64,000 nucleotides of DNA from UBA3263 sp964554665 (GTDB lineage Bacteria; Bacteroidota; Bacteroidia; Bacteroidales; Muribaculaceae). The notes beneath the pieces were generated by a model. That model had not been told where the DNA came from, did not search any database, and was given only the letters and a program-made list of their open reading frames with translations. The position numbers and the translations under genes are program-made. The stretch lies in contig CAZKPP010000004.1 in NCBI GenBank assembly GCA_964554665.1, positions 1-64,000 on the forward strand, read 5' to 3'. Below are positions 44,224 through 53,180 of the stretch, one piece after another. The first letter of the stretch is position 1. Each line of letters begins with the position of its first letter.

Positions 44224-46035
44224 ATGCAAGCAATAATTTTAGCTGCCGGCATGGGGCGTCGTCTCGGTGAGTTCACCGCCGACAACACCAAATGCATGCT
44301 CGAGGTAAACAACGTAAGGCTGATTGACCGCATGCTCCATCAGCTGAAGTCTCTGAACCTCAGCCGTATTATCATTGTTACCGGCTATGAGGGTCAGAAA
44401 CTTCAGAACTACATCAACAAGAACTATCCCGACTGGCCGATATTGTTCGTAAACAATCCCATTTACGACAAAACCAACAATATCTATTCTCTTTGGCTGG
44501 CCAGAGGATATATGGCCGAGGAAGACACCCTGCTGCTCGAAAGCGACCTGATTTTCGCCGACAGCATTCTCGAAGCTGCCGTAAACTCCAAGTTCGACAA
44601 CGTTGCTCTGGTAGCAAAATATCAGACCTGGATGGACGGCACCATGGTGCGCATCGACGACGACCTCAACATTGTTAACTTCATTCCGAAAAAGGCGTTT
44701 AAATACGAGGATGTTCCCTACTATTATAAAACGGTAAACATCTATCGCCTCAGTAAGGAATTCTGCTGCAAGCACTACCTTCCGTTCCTCGAAGCATACA
44801 TTAAGGTGCTCGGCGAAAACGAATACTACGAGCAGGTTCTCCGCGTAATCACCCTCATTGACACCGCCAACATCAAGGCACTGCCGGTGGGCGATGCCCC
44901 GTGGTATGAAATCGACGACGTGCAGGACCTGCGCATCGCCGAAGCGATTTTCGCAACGCCCGAAGAACGACTGGTTAAGCTGCAACACAGCTTCGGCGGC
45001 TACTGGCGCTACCCCGGCCTCAAGGACTTCTGCTATCTGGTTAACCCCTACTTCCCGCGCAAGCGCATGATTAACGAAATGGTGGCCAACTTTGAGCCGC
45101 TGCTGCGCAACTACCCCTCGGGCATGGGCGTTAACTCGCTGCTGGCCGGAAAATATTTCGGCATACGCCAGCAATATGCAGTTGTTGGCAACGGCGCCGC
45201 CGAACTCATCAAAAGCCTCATGGAAAACCACGATGGCAAGCTCGGCGTAATATACCCCACCTTCGAAGAATATCCCAACCGCCACTCGGCAGCTGAACTC
45301 GTTATTTTCCATCCCGAAAACGACACGTTCTCCTACACCGCCGACGACCTCATGACCTTCTTTGGCGACAAAGATATTAAATCGCTCCTGATTGTCAACC
45401 CCGACAATCCCTCAGGCAACTTCATTCCCCAAGCCGACCTGTTCCGCCTGGCGGAATGGGCCCAAGAGCGCGGCATCAGACTGATTATCGACGAATCGTT
45501 CGTCGACTTCGCCGACAACGGTCTGGAGCAGACACTGCTGACCAACGAAATTCTTGAGCGCTTCCCCGGAATGTGCGTAATGAAAAGCATATCCAAATCC
45601 TACGGCGTGCCGGGGTTGCGTCTGGGCGTGCTCGCATCAGCCGATAAAGAGCTGATTGACCGCATGAAGAAAGACGTAGCAATCTGGAACATCAACTCCT
45701 TTGCCGAATTCTACATGCAGATTTTCAACAAATACGAAAAGGATTATGCCCGCAGCTGTGACCTCTTCCGCCAGGAACGCGACATCTTTGCAGCCGAACT
45801 GGCCGGAATACCCTACCTGCGCGTCATTCCCTCGCAAGCCAACTATTTCCTGTGTGAGATAACCGGGCACTTCACCTCCCACGAGCTGACCCTGCGCCTG
45901 CTCACCGACTACAACATCTTGATTAAAGATTGCTCGGCCAAAAAAGGCTTCCTCGCCGACAAGCAATACGTGCGCATTGCCATCCGCGACCGCCACGACA
46001 ACCACACCCTAACCCAAACCCTCCAATCCCTTTAA
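44224..46035 (+). CDS. Fused sugar/CTP nucleotidyltransferase and CobD-like PLP enzyme
   Basis: A 603-residue two-domain protein. Residues 1-240 are a LicC-type nucleotidyltransferase with an intact LAAGMGRRLGEFT nucleotide loop, LLESDLIFAD and a final YEIDDVQDL. Residues 255-603 are a fold-type-I PLP enzyme with the HisC/CobD pattern: NPDNPSGNF, LIIDESFVDFAD, PLP lysine K458 in SISKSYG, GLRLG, and a C-terminus strongly reminiscent of threonine-phosphate decarboxylase CobD. The likely reaction is decarboxylation of an O-phospho-amino acid (phosphoserine or phosphothreonine) followed by CTP activation, giving CDP-ethanolamine or CDP-aminopropanol. A phosphonate (PntC-like) role is the alternative, but no phosphonate genes are nearby. 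It lies just before the choline block. Confidence 0.8.
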   Translation: MQAIILAAGMGRRLGEFTADNTKCMLEVNNVRLIDRMLHQLKSLNLSRIIIVTGYEGQKLQNYINKNYPDWPILFVNNPIYDKTNNIYSLWLARGYMAEEDTLLLESDLIFADSILEAAVNSKFDNVALVAKYQTWMDGTMVRIDDDLNIVNFIPKKAFKYEDVPYYYKTVNIYRLSKEFCCKHYLPFLEAYIKVLGENEYYEQVLRVITLIDTANIKALPVGDAPWYEIDDVQDLRIAEAIFATPEERLVKLQHSFGGYWRYPGLKDFCYLVNPYFPRKRMINEMVANFEPLLRNYPSGMGVNSLLAGKYFGIRQQYAVVGNGAAELIKSLMENHDGKLGVIYPTFEEYPNRHSAAELVIFHPENDTFSYTADDLMTFFGDKDIKSLLIVNPDNPSGNFIPQADLFRLAEWAQERGIRLIIDESFVDFADNGLEQTLLTNEILERFPGMCVMKSISKSYGVPGLRLGVLASADKELIDRMKKDVAIWNINSFAEFYMQIFNKYEKDYARSCDLFRQERDIFAAELAGIPYLRVIPSQANYFLCEITGHFTSHELTLRLLTDYNILIKDCSAKKGFLADKQYVRIAIRDRHDNHTLTQTLQSL

Positions 46036-46051
46036 TTTAATATAGTAAAAT

Positions 46052-46828
46052 ATGAAACGAACCATTATCGCGGCATTAACTCTTTTTGTATCATTTGGAT
46101 ACGCTTTCGCACAGGATATTGAGAAGAACGACTCAGTAAATAATTGGGGAGCAAAACTCATCCATTCCCCTTTTGGCATAGGACTTGACATTCAGACCAA
46201 ATATGTATGGCGAGGAATGGAAATGATTCCCGAGAAATCCTCACCGGTTTTATTTCCCTCACTCAACTACAGCTACAAGGGTTTATATATTTACGCAATG
46301 GGCGGCTACGCGATAAATGGGAATTATGCAGAGGTCGATTTAGGGGTAAGCTATACCTGGAAAGGACTTTCAATTGGATTTAATGATTACTATTATCCCA
46401 CCATCGATAATAAAAATGATAATTATCTGAAGGGAGACAAACATACAGGTCATTGGTTAGAAGCAATGATAAACTATGCTCCTGAGCAAATTCCATTATG
46501 GATTACATTAAGTAACTTCTTTTACGGTGCAGACAAATATACAACTGAATCAGGGAAAGAAAAACAAGCGTATTCAACATACTTAGAAGTTGGCACATAC
46601 TACGATTTCTTGAAAAGTAACCGCATATCTCTTGGAGTTGGTGCAGCTCTCAATAAATCATGCTACAATGATTATGGACGTGATTTCTCAGTTGTAAATA
46701 TCGAGCTGAAATATACTTATAATGTCCACTTTAACTCCGGCTGGATGTTACCATTAAATGTTGCCTACATTTATAACCCGACATTTAACAAACCGTTTGT
46801 CAACTTTACTGCCAATTTAGCATTCTAA
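46052..46828 (+). CDS. Outer-membrane beta-barrel protein at the head of the choline block
   Basis: The 258-residue protein has a signal peptide (to about FAQ, residue 21) and alternating aromatic beta-strands (for example LNYSYKGLYIYAMGGYAINGNYAEVDLGVSYTWKGLSIGF), ending in Phe (NLAF), consistent with a barrel of 8-12 strands. I do not recognise its family beyond this; it is loosely like putative porins. It is AT-rich, unlike the gene before it, and 6 bp ahead of the LicC-like gene. A role as an outer-membrane entry point for choline or betaine is a guess from context. Confidence 0.65.
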   Translation: MKRTIIAALTLFVSFGYAFAQDIEKNDSVNNWGAKLIHSPFGIGLDIQTKYVWRGMEMIPEKSSPVLFPSLNYSYKGLYIYAMGGYAINGNYAEVDLGVSYTWKGLSIGFNDYYYPTIDNKNDNYLKGDKHTGHWLEAMINYAPEQIPLWITLSNFFYGADKYTTESGKEKQAYSTYLEVGTYYDFLKSNRISLGVGAALNKSCYNDYGRDFSVVNIELKYTYNVHFNSGWMLPLNVAYIYNPTFNKPFVNFTANLAF

Positions 46829-46833
46829 ATATA

Positions 46834-47706
46834 ATGTCAATAACCAAAAGAAATGCTATAATTCTTGCGGCCGGCACTTCTTCTCGCTTTATTCCCTTGT
46901 CTCTATTGACGCCAAAAGCTCTCCTGACAGTAAACGGAGAGATTTTGATAGAGCGACAGATTAGGCAACTACAAGACGCCGGTGTTAACGACATCACTAT
47001 AGTAGTTGGCTATAAAGCAGAACTGTTTGAATATTTAAAAGATAAATACAACGTTTCTATTGTCCATAACGAAGACTACAATAAATACAACAACACATCA
47101 TCTATTATACGTGTTGTTGACAAGCTTCATAATACATTTATATGTAGCGCAGACAACTATTTCCCCGACAACGTTTTCTTAGGAGATCCGATTGATAGTT
47201 ACTATAGTGCAAAGTATGCAGTAGGCACAACGGGAGAATATTGTCTGATAACAGATGACAATGATAACATTACCGACGTTGTTGTCGGAGGGCAGAATTC
47301 ATGGTACATGATTGGCCACGTATATTTTAACGAAGCCTTCAGTGATCGGTTTAAAGAAATTCTACGGCTCGAATATAACTCTGAAGAAATCAGAAAAGCT
47401 TATTGGGAAGATGTATATATCAAAAACATCGACTCCCTCCCTTCAATGAAAATCCATAGATATGGCGACTCTGATATTTTTGAGTTTGATGATTTGGAAG
47501 AATTACGTTCATTCGACACAACCTACGTGGATGACACTCGATCTCCGATTGTAAAATCTATCGCCAAGCAATTAAATTGCAAGGAATCCGAACTGAAAAA
47601 ATTCACACGAGCATCAAAAGATCCAGGAAATAAGGATTTTTACTTCTCTCACAACACCGAACGCTATTACTACGAATATCAAGCCCGTAGATTGCGAAAA
47701 CTATGA
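46834..47706 (+). CDS. licC: LicC-like choline-phosphate cytidylyltransferase
   Basis: A 290-residue nucleotidyltransferase expected to convert phosphocholine and CTP to CDP-choline. The nucleotide loop is intact (ILAAGTSSRFIPLSLLTPKALL, residues 10-31), the catalytic Asp region reads FICSADNYFPDN, and the substrate-proximal end reads FEFDDLEELRSFD. A helical C-terminal extension (about 230-290) goes beyond the minimal LicC. It overlaps the kinase fusion gene by 4 bp (ATGA), which fits sequential enzymes. Substrate (choline- versus ethanolamine-phosphate) is inferred from the neighbouring BCCT transporter and LicD. Confidence 0.82.
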   Translation: MSITKRNAIILAAGTSSRFIPLSLLTPKALLTVNGEILIERQIRQLQDAGVNDITIVVGYKAELFEYLKDKYNVSIVHNEDYNKYNNTSSIIRVVDKLHNTFICSADNYFPDNVFLGDPIDSYYSAKYAVGTTGEYCLITDDNDNITDVVVGGQNSWYMIGHVYFNEAFSDRFKEILRLEYNSEEIRKAYWEDVYIKNIDSLPSMKIHRYGDSDIFEFDDLEELRSFDTTYVDDTRSPIVKSIAKQLNCKESELKKFTRASKDPGNKDFYFSHNTERYYYEYQARRLRKL

Positions 47707-49289
47707 ATACTGCGATAATATTAGCAGCTCGAAAAGAAAAGGACTGTAACATTCCATATCCGATTCAACCTTTCGCAGATGGGATTAACCTAATAGACCG
47801 GAGCTTACAAATCCTACGCAACCTGAATTTCAACAATATCATAATAGTTGTTGGATATGAAGCCGAACTCTTCAAAAGATATATGGCAACTGACACAACG
47901 ATAGTTGTTAATTCAGATTATGAGTATACATCATCAATGGCATCATTAGCCACATGTCGAGATTTAATCAGCACCGACTTCCTGCTGATTGAGGGTGACA
48001 CTTTTTTTGAAATTGATGTTGTTGCAAAACTGAGCGCCATAGAATCGGGAAACTGCCTATCCATCACCGAAGAAAGCGGATCAGGTGATGAGTGCTTTGT
48101 AGAAACAAAAAACAACTTCATTACTAAAATCACTAAAGATCGGCATCGTGTTTGTAATTTTGAAGGTGAACTGATGGGCATATCGCGTATTAGCTTACCT
48201 ACATTTAAAAGAATGCTTGAGTTATGGGATTCATCTTCGAACCCGGCCATTAACTACGAGTATCTTTTAATGGATGCTACAGAAGCTCTTGACCGTCCAT
48301 ACATACTATTTAAAAATACAATTTGGGGAGATGTCGACTGCAAAGAGGACTTTAAAAGACTTCAGAACTCTGTATATCGTACACTCAAGAGAAAGGAAGA
48401 CCCCTATGATGAGGAGAACATTATAAACTATGTTCATTCTATTTTCCCCCAAAGTAATTCTTGTAAAATTAACATCAAGAAAATTGGAGGAATGAGTAAC
48501 AAGAATTTTAGAATTGATATAGATGGCAACAGTTATATCTTGAGAATACCCGGGAATGGTTCTGAAGGAATGGTTGAACGAATCAATGAAGAATTCAATG
48601 CAAAAGCCGCATCCGATTTAGGCATAAATCCCGCAATAAGATATTTCAATAACAAAACCGGAATTAAATTAGCTGATTACATCGAGAATTCAGAAACGCT
48701 GAATGCTGCAACTATTCAACGTTTTGACAACATGCGTAAAATTGCTGAAATTTACAGAACCCTTCATAACTCGCGCATTCGCCTAAAAAATGAATTCAAC
48801 ATTTTTCAAGAAATAGAAAAATACAATATACTCCTAAAAAAAGCCAATGCCCGTATGTATGAGGGTTGGGAAGAAGTTTACCCCAAAATCTTGAAACTTG
48901 AAAGTTATCTCAATTCATTAGGCGTAGACCTCAAACCATGTCATAATGATGCTTTGTATGAAAACTTCATTAAGGATTCTTTCGGTAAGATTTATCTGAT
49001 TGATTGGGAATATTCGGGCATGAACGACCCAATGGCTGACTTCGCGGCACTTTTTCTTGAAGCCGACTTTGAACAAGAGAATCAAAATTATATTCTGGAT
49101 GAATATTTTGGCCACCCGGCCACAAATGCCGACAAAGAAAAGATTCTATGTTACCAGATACTTTGGGATTATTTATGGTCACAATGGACTGTAATAAAAG
49201 AGGCTAAAGGAGATGACTTCGGCACATATGGGCCGGACCGTTTCAAACGTGCCGCTAATAATTTAAATAAACTTCATAATAATATATAA
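47703..49289 (+). CDS. licA: LicA-like choline kinase fused to a degenerate nucleotidyltransferase
   Basis: A 528-residue fusion. Residues 1-235 have the LicC-type fold (FLLIEGDTFFE, WGDVDCKEDF), but the nucleotide loop is altered: AIILAARKEKDCN stands where LAAGxGxRL is expected, and the PKxL lysine is missing. Residues 250-528 form a choline/ethanolamine kinase domain with IGGMSNKNFRI, catalytic H414-N-D416 with N421, and LIDWEYSGMNDPMADFA. It should phosphorylate choline with ATP. The intact cytidylyltransferase just upstream makes a structural or regulatory role for the altered domain likely. Its AT-rich codon use matches its neighbours in the block. Confidence 0.85.
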   Translation: MNTAIILAARKEKDCNIPYPIQPFADGINLIDRSLQILRNLNFNNIIIVVGYEAELFKRYMATDTTIVVNSDYEYTSSMASLATCRDLISTDFLLIEGDTFFEIDVVAKLSAIESGNCLSITEESGSGDECFVETKNNFITKITKDRHRVCNFEGELMGISRISLPTFKRMLELWDSSSNPAINYEYLLMDATEALDRPYILFKNTIWGDVDCKEDFKRLQNSVYRTLKRKEDPYDEENIINYVHSIFPQSNSCKINIKKIGGMSNKNFRIDIDGNSYILRIPGNGSEGMVERINEEFNAKAASDLGINPAIRYFNNKTGIKLADYIENSETLNAATIQRFDNMRKIAEIYRTLHNSRIRLKNEFNIFQEIEKYNILLKKANARMYEGWEEVYPKILKLESYLNSLGVDLKPCHNDALYENFIKDSFGKIYLIDWEYSGMNDPMADFAALFLEADFEQENQNYILDEYFGHPATNADKEKILCYQILWDYLWSQWTVIKEAKGDDFGTYGPDRFKRAANNLNKLHNNI

Positions 49290-49291
49290 AC

Positions 49292-50806
49292 ATGAAACCG
49301 GGCAAAAATAATATTGATTGGGCAACCATGCTGATTCCCTTTGTGATTGTAATCGCCTTAATGGGAATTTTTATGATAGCGCCCGACCAATCAAAATCTA
49401 CAGTAGACTCATTGCGAGACTTTTTTGGCAATACAATCGGGTTGTACTACCCCATTGTTGCCATCGGCAGCGTTATGTGCGCCTTATACGTTGCTATGCA
49501 CAAAAAATACGGAGAGATTCGACTTGGCAATTTAGCCCAACCGGCATATAGTGACTTTAAGTGGGGTTCCATGATATTTACATCCACAATGGCTGCCGAT
49601 ATTATGTTCTATTCTCTGATTGAATGGGCTTTATATGGAGGAGAACAACACGTACAAGACCTCGGCGGCACAGAAATGTGGGCAGAAACTTTTACGTTAT
49701 TTCATTGGGGACCACTTGCCTGGGGCTTCTATGTAATTTTGGCCGTTTGCTTCGCATTTATGATGCATGTACGAAAAAGAGAACGACAGAGATTTTCAGA
49801 AGCGTGCAGACCACTATTGGGCGACAAAGTTGACGGTTTTTGGGGCAAGCTTATCGACATTGTGGCGATTTTTGCAATTGTATGCGCCACTGCCACAACA
49901 TTCTCACTCGCAACTCCCCTGCTTACAAAAGCGATGGGTACGGTTTTCGGCTTTGAAGTAACGACCACCATTACCATTCTCGTTCTCTTGCTGATATGCG
50001 CCGTTTATACCTTCACAGTCCTGTTTGGTGTTAAAGGAATAAGCCAGCTGGCCAGCATATGCTCATATCTCTTCTTTGCAATCCTTCTATACTTCTTATT
50101 TTTGGGCGGAGAAACCGGATATATCCTCGAAAATGGGTTCCAGTCGCTTGGAAATATGATCCAGAATTTCATCGGACTTTCTACTTACATGGACCCCTTG
50201 AGGGAGAATGGTTTTGCACAAAACTGGACAGTATATTACTGGGCATATTGGCTCGTTTGGTGCGTAGCAACACCATTCTTTATTGCTCTTATCTCTAAAG
50301 GTAGAACACTTAAAAACGTTGTTTACGGCACCTTCGGGTGGGGACTTGCCGGAACATATATGTCATTCATAATCCTCGGTGGATATGGTATTGCACAGCA
50401 ACTTAAACATGGAGTTGATGTTATCGGATTTATTGGTAACGGCGGCGAAATGTATGACGCCATCCTGACTATTTTCGACACTCTCCCCTTGCCTCATTTG
50501 GCATTGCTTCTTTTAGTAATCACAATGATAGCATTCTACAGTACTACCCTCGACGGAATAACATATGTAACTTCTTCATATAGCTATAAAAAAATTTCTG
50601 TAGACCAGGAACCCTCCAGAAAAATCCGCGGCTTCTGGAGCATTATGCTGATATTACTCCCCATAGCGCTGCTATTTTCCGAAAATTCGTTATATAGCCT
50701 CCAAGGCGTAACAATTATTGCCGCATTCCCGATAGGCATACTTTTAATACTTATAGTCATTAGCTTCTTCAAAGACTGCAACGCCTGGCTTAAATCAAAC
50801 AAGTAA
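49292..50806 (+). CDS. BCCT-family choline/betaine transporter
   Basis: Inner-membrane secondary transporter (504 residues, 12 predicted helices) of the betaine/choline/carnitine family. The substrate-site signature appears as NWTVYYWAYWLVW near residues 310-322, with the aromatic residues that cage quaternary amines. A long N-terminal osmosensory domain is absent, as is typical of choline-type members. It starts 3 bp after the choline kinase and precedes licD by 10 bp. This placement supports choline as substrate and replaces the LicB permease of classical lic operons. Confidence 0.92.
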   Translation: MKPGKNNIDWATMLIPFVIVIALMGIFMIAPDQSKSTVDSLRDFFGNTIGLYYPIVAIGSVMCALYVAMHKKYGEIRLGNLAQPAYSDFKWGSMIFTSTMAADIMFYSLIEWALYGGEQHVQDLGGTEMWAETFTLFHWGPLAWGFYVILAVCFAFMMHVRKRERQRFSEACRPLLGDKVDGFWGKLIDIVAIFAIVCATATTFSLATPLLTKAMGTVFGFEVTTTITILVLLLICAVYTFTVLFGVKGISQLASICSYLFFAILLYFLFLGGETGYILENGFQSLGNMIQNFIGLSTYMDPLRENGFAQNWTVYYWAYWLVWCVATPFFIALISKGRTLKNVVYGTFGWGLAGTYMSFIILGGYGIAQQLKHGVDVIGFIGNGGEMYDAILTIFDTLPLPHLALLLLVITMIAFYSTTLDGITYVTSSYSYKKISVDQEPSRKIRGFWSIMLILLPIALLFSENSLYSLQGVTIIAAFPIGILLILIVISFFKDCNAWLKSNK

Positions 50807-50816
50807 TACGATTCCC

Positions 50817-51629
50817 ATGATTGACGATAAATTGCAAACCGAATTGCGAGAACGCTATAACCCCGACGGCTCTGTCCTTAGAAAAGCACAACTTCGCATG
50901 CTGGATATGTTAACATTTCTAGATAGAGTATGCGTGGAAAACAATTTAACCTATTGGATAGACGGCGGAACACTTCTTGGTGCTGTACGCCATGGCGGAT
51001 TCATCCCATGGGATAATGACACGGATGTGTGTATGCCAAGAGAAGACATGTTGAAACTTGAAAAAATTCTCAAAGGGAAGAAATATCGCGATTCACAATT
51101 TCAACTTCAATGCGCATCGTCTGACTCGGGATTCTTTGAGTATTGGGATGTTTTGCGAGATACTAAAACTGAGTATCTGATAGATGCGCGAATTCATCAA
51201 AGAAGAAAATATAAGGGCGTTCAAGTTGATATATTCCCGGTTGAGCGAGGAATAAACCCGAATTTCAGCAAAATAGCACGCTGGTTAAATATCCGAATGA
51301 ATGGGCGCTGGGCAAAAAGAAACATTCCAAACGCTATTTTAAGCATTCCGGATTTTTTGATTCGCAGAGTGATATTCCCGACATTCAGATTTTTCAAAGA
51401 CAAATCTAATCTCAACACATTGTATTACGGCTATGGGCAACCTTGGCTCGGACATTATGATTACGACCAAGTTTTCCCTTTGTCGGAATATCAATTTGAA
51501 GGCAAAACCTTTAAAGGTCCCGCAAACTACAACGATTACCTGACCGGGCTATATGGCAACTGGAATAGTTTGCCCGCAGAAAATAACCGCTCCCAGGCCA
51601 CCCACACCTCAAACATCAAATTCTACTAA
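50817..51629 (+). CDS. licD: LicD-family phosphocholine transferase
   Basis: A 270-residue LicD-type enzyme that transfers phosphocholine (or another phospho-alcohol) from its CDP form to a glycan. The diagnostic segment runs from residue 51 to 76: GTLLGAVRHGGFIPWDNDTD followed by VCMPRED, with the conserved aspartates. Further family segments are KGVQVDIFPVERG and a C-terminal YNDYLTGLYGNW. It closes the five-gene choline block and is followed 18 bp later by the flippase, implying that decoration occurs on the lipid-linked repeat before export. Confidence 0.93.
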   Translation: MIDDKLQTELRERYNPDGSVLRKAQLRMLDMLTFLDRVCVENNLTYWIDGGTLLGAVRHGGFIPWDNDTDVCMPREDMLKLEKILKGKKYRDSQFQLQCASSDSGFFEYWDVLRDTKTEYLIDARIHQRRKYKGVQVDIFPVERGINPNFSKIARWLNIRMNGRWAKRNIPNAILSIPDFLIRRVIFPTFRFFKDKSNLNTLYYGYGQPWLGHYDYDQVFPLSEYQFEGKTFKGPANYNDYLTGLYGNWNSLPAENNRSQATHTSNIKFY

Positions 51630-51647
51630 AATAATTGTCAGGCACAT

Positions 51648-53180
51648 ATGAGCCACGACGACAACAAACGCCTAGCAAAAAACACTATTATCCTGTATAT
51701 CAGGATGATAGTTATGTCTCTTTTGGGGTTCTTCACAACTCGAGTAACCCTAGAGATGTTAGGGATAGAGAACTACGGCATTTACAATGTTGTAGGAGGA
51801 GTTGTCGGGATCATGTCAATAGTTACCAATTCTCTGTCGGTTTCAACATCGAGATTTATCACTATCGGCTTAGGCAAAGGTGATTTAGAAGATCTCAAAA
51901 GGATCTTCGGAGCAAGCATGAACATTCAAATATGCCTTGCTCTGACTGCATTCGTATTATTTGAGACTATAGGGTTATGGTTTCTTAACCATAAGCTTGA
52001 TATTCCGGCAGACAGAATGTTTGCTGCCAATATTGTTTTCCAGCTTTCTATAATAACGGCCCTCATAGGGTTATTGTCAACACCCTATAATGCCCTTATA
52101 GTAGCGCACGAAAAAATGGGTGCATTTGCATGGATGACAATATTTGATGCCGTTTCAAAACTGGCCATAGTTTTGGTACTATTCTATGCTAAATATGACC
52201 GCCTCATATTATATGCATTATTTTTATGCCTGCAAAGCTGCTTGACCCAATTAATTTATTGGCGATATGGGAAAACCCGATTTGAGGAATGCCGCTACAC
52301 ATTAGTAAAAGAAAAATCATACTATAAGGAAATGTTTGGTTTTGCAGGCTGGAACTTTATTGGAAGCACAGCATACATTCTGAACACCCAAGGAACTACC
52401 ATTCTTCTAAATATCTTTTTCGGCCCGCTTGTTAATGCTGCTTATGCAATAGGCAATCAGGTAAACTCCATCATATCCAGATTTACCAGTAACTTTATGA
52501 TGGCCCTTAACCCACAGATCACAAAAAACTATGCATGCAGAAACCACGATAGGGTGAATTTTTTGCTCTTCGCCGGTTCAAAATTCTCATATTTTCTTTT
52601 TCTATTTCTGTCGCTTCCCATTCTGCTGGAAACTCCAAAAATCCTCGATATTTGGTTGGTGAGCATCCCACCCTACACCGCAACCTTCGTGCGGTTAATG
52701 ATAATCTGGTCGCTCGTTACAATAATTTCTAACCCCTTGATAACCGCGCAATTGGCCACCGGCAAAATTAAAAAATATCAAATATGCGTGGGAGGTACTC
52801 TGTTGCTTGCACTGCCTATTACCTATTTGCTTTTTAAAATGGGGATGAAACCGGCCACTATTTTGGTAGTGCAAATTTTTATTGCCCAAATCTGCCTGTT
52901 TGAACGCGTCTACCTTTTAAAGGATATGATCGGCCTATCTTTCAGAAAATTCATAGTCTCCGTTTATCTTAAGTGTGTCATAACGACATTAGCCGCAGTG
53001 CCTGTTCCATTGATAATCTATTTGGTAATGCCCGACTCAATCCTGCGACTACTCACAATTTGTGTCGTTTCCTGTATCTTTACAGGAATCTCTATCTACT
53101 TCGTCGGATGCAACGATCCGGAAAAAGCACTTTTGAGGAACGCGTTTTATAAACTGAAATCTAAAGTAATCAGAAAATGA
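51648..53180 (+). CDS. Wzx-like polysaccharide flippase
   Basis: Polytopic inner-membrane protein (510 residues, about 14 helices) of the oligosaccharide flippase family. It begins KNTIILYIRMIVMSLLGFFTTRVTLEMLG and contains IENYGIYNVVGGVV and FAGWNFIGSTAYILNTQG, typical of the Bacteroidetes Wzx group. It would flip the undecaprenyl-linked repeat to the periplasm. It overlaps the next gene by 4 bp. AT-rich like the choline block. Confidence 0.9.
   Translation: MSHDDNKRLAKNTIILYIRMIVMSLLGFFTTRVTLEMLGIENYGIYNVVGGVVGIMSIVTNSLSVSTSRFITIGLGKGDLEDLKRIFGASMNIQICLALTAFVLFETIGLWFLNHKLDIPADRMFAANIVFQLSIITALIGLLSTPYNALIVAHEKMGAFAWMTIFDAVSKLAIVLVLFYAKYDRLILYALFLCLQSCLTQLIYWRYGKTRFEECRYTLVKEKSYYKEMFGFAGWNFIGSTAYILNTQGTTILLNIFFGPLVNAAYAIGNQVNSIISRFTSNFMMALNPQITKNYACRNHDRVNFLLFAGSKFSYFLFLFLSLPILLETPKILDIWLVSIPPYTATFVRLMIIWSLVTIISNPLITAQLATGKIKKYQICVGGTLLLALPITYLLFKMGMKPATILVVQIFIAQICLFERVYLLKDMIGLSFRKFIVSVYLKCVITTLAAVPVPLIIYLVMPDSILRLLTICVVSCIFTGISIYFVGCNDPEKALLRNAFYKLKSKVIRK

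Noticed and set aside
44224..46035. Phosphonate (PntC-type) activation enzyme
   Set aside because: Kept only as an alternative: the PLP half is CobD/HisC-like rather than class V, and no phosphonate mutase, decarboxylase or transaminase genes are in the window.
49292..50806. Choline uptake for osmoprotection or trimethylamine production
   Set aside because: No betaine-synthesis or choline-lyase genes are nearby; kinase, cytidylyltransferase and LicD neighbours fit glycan decoration.
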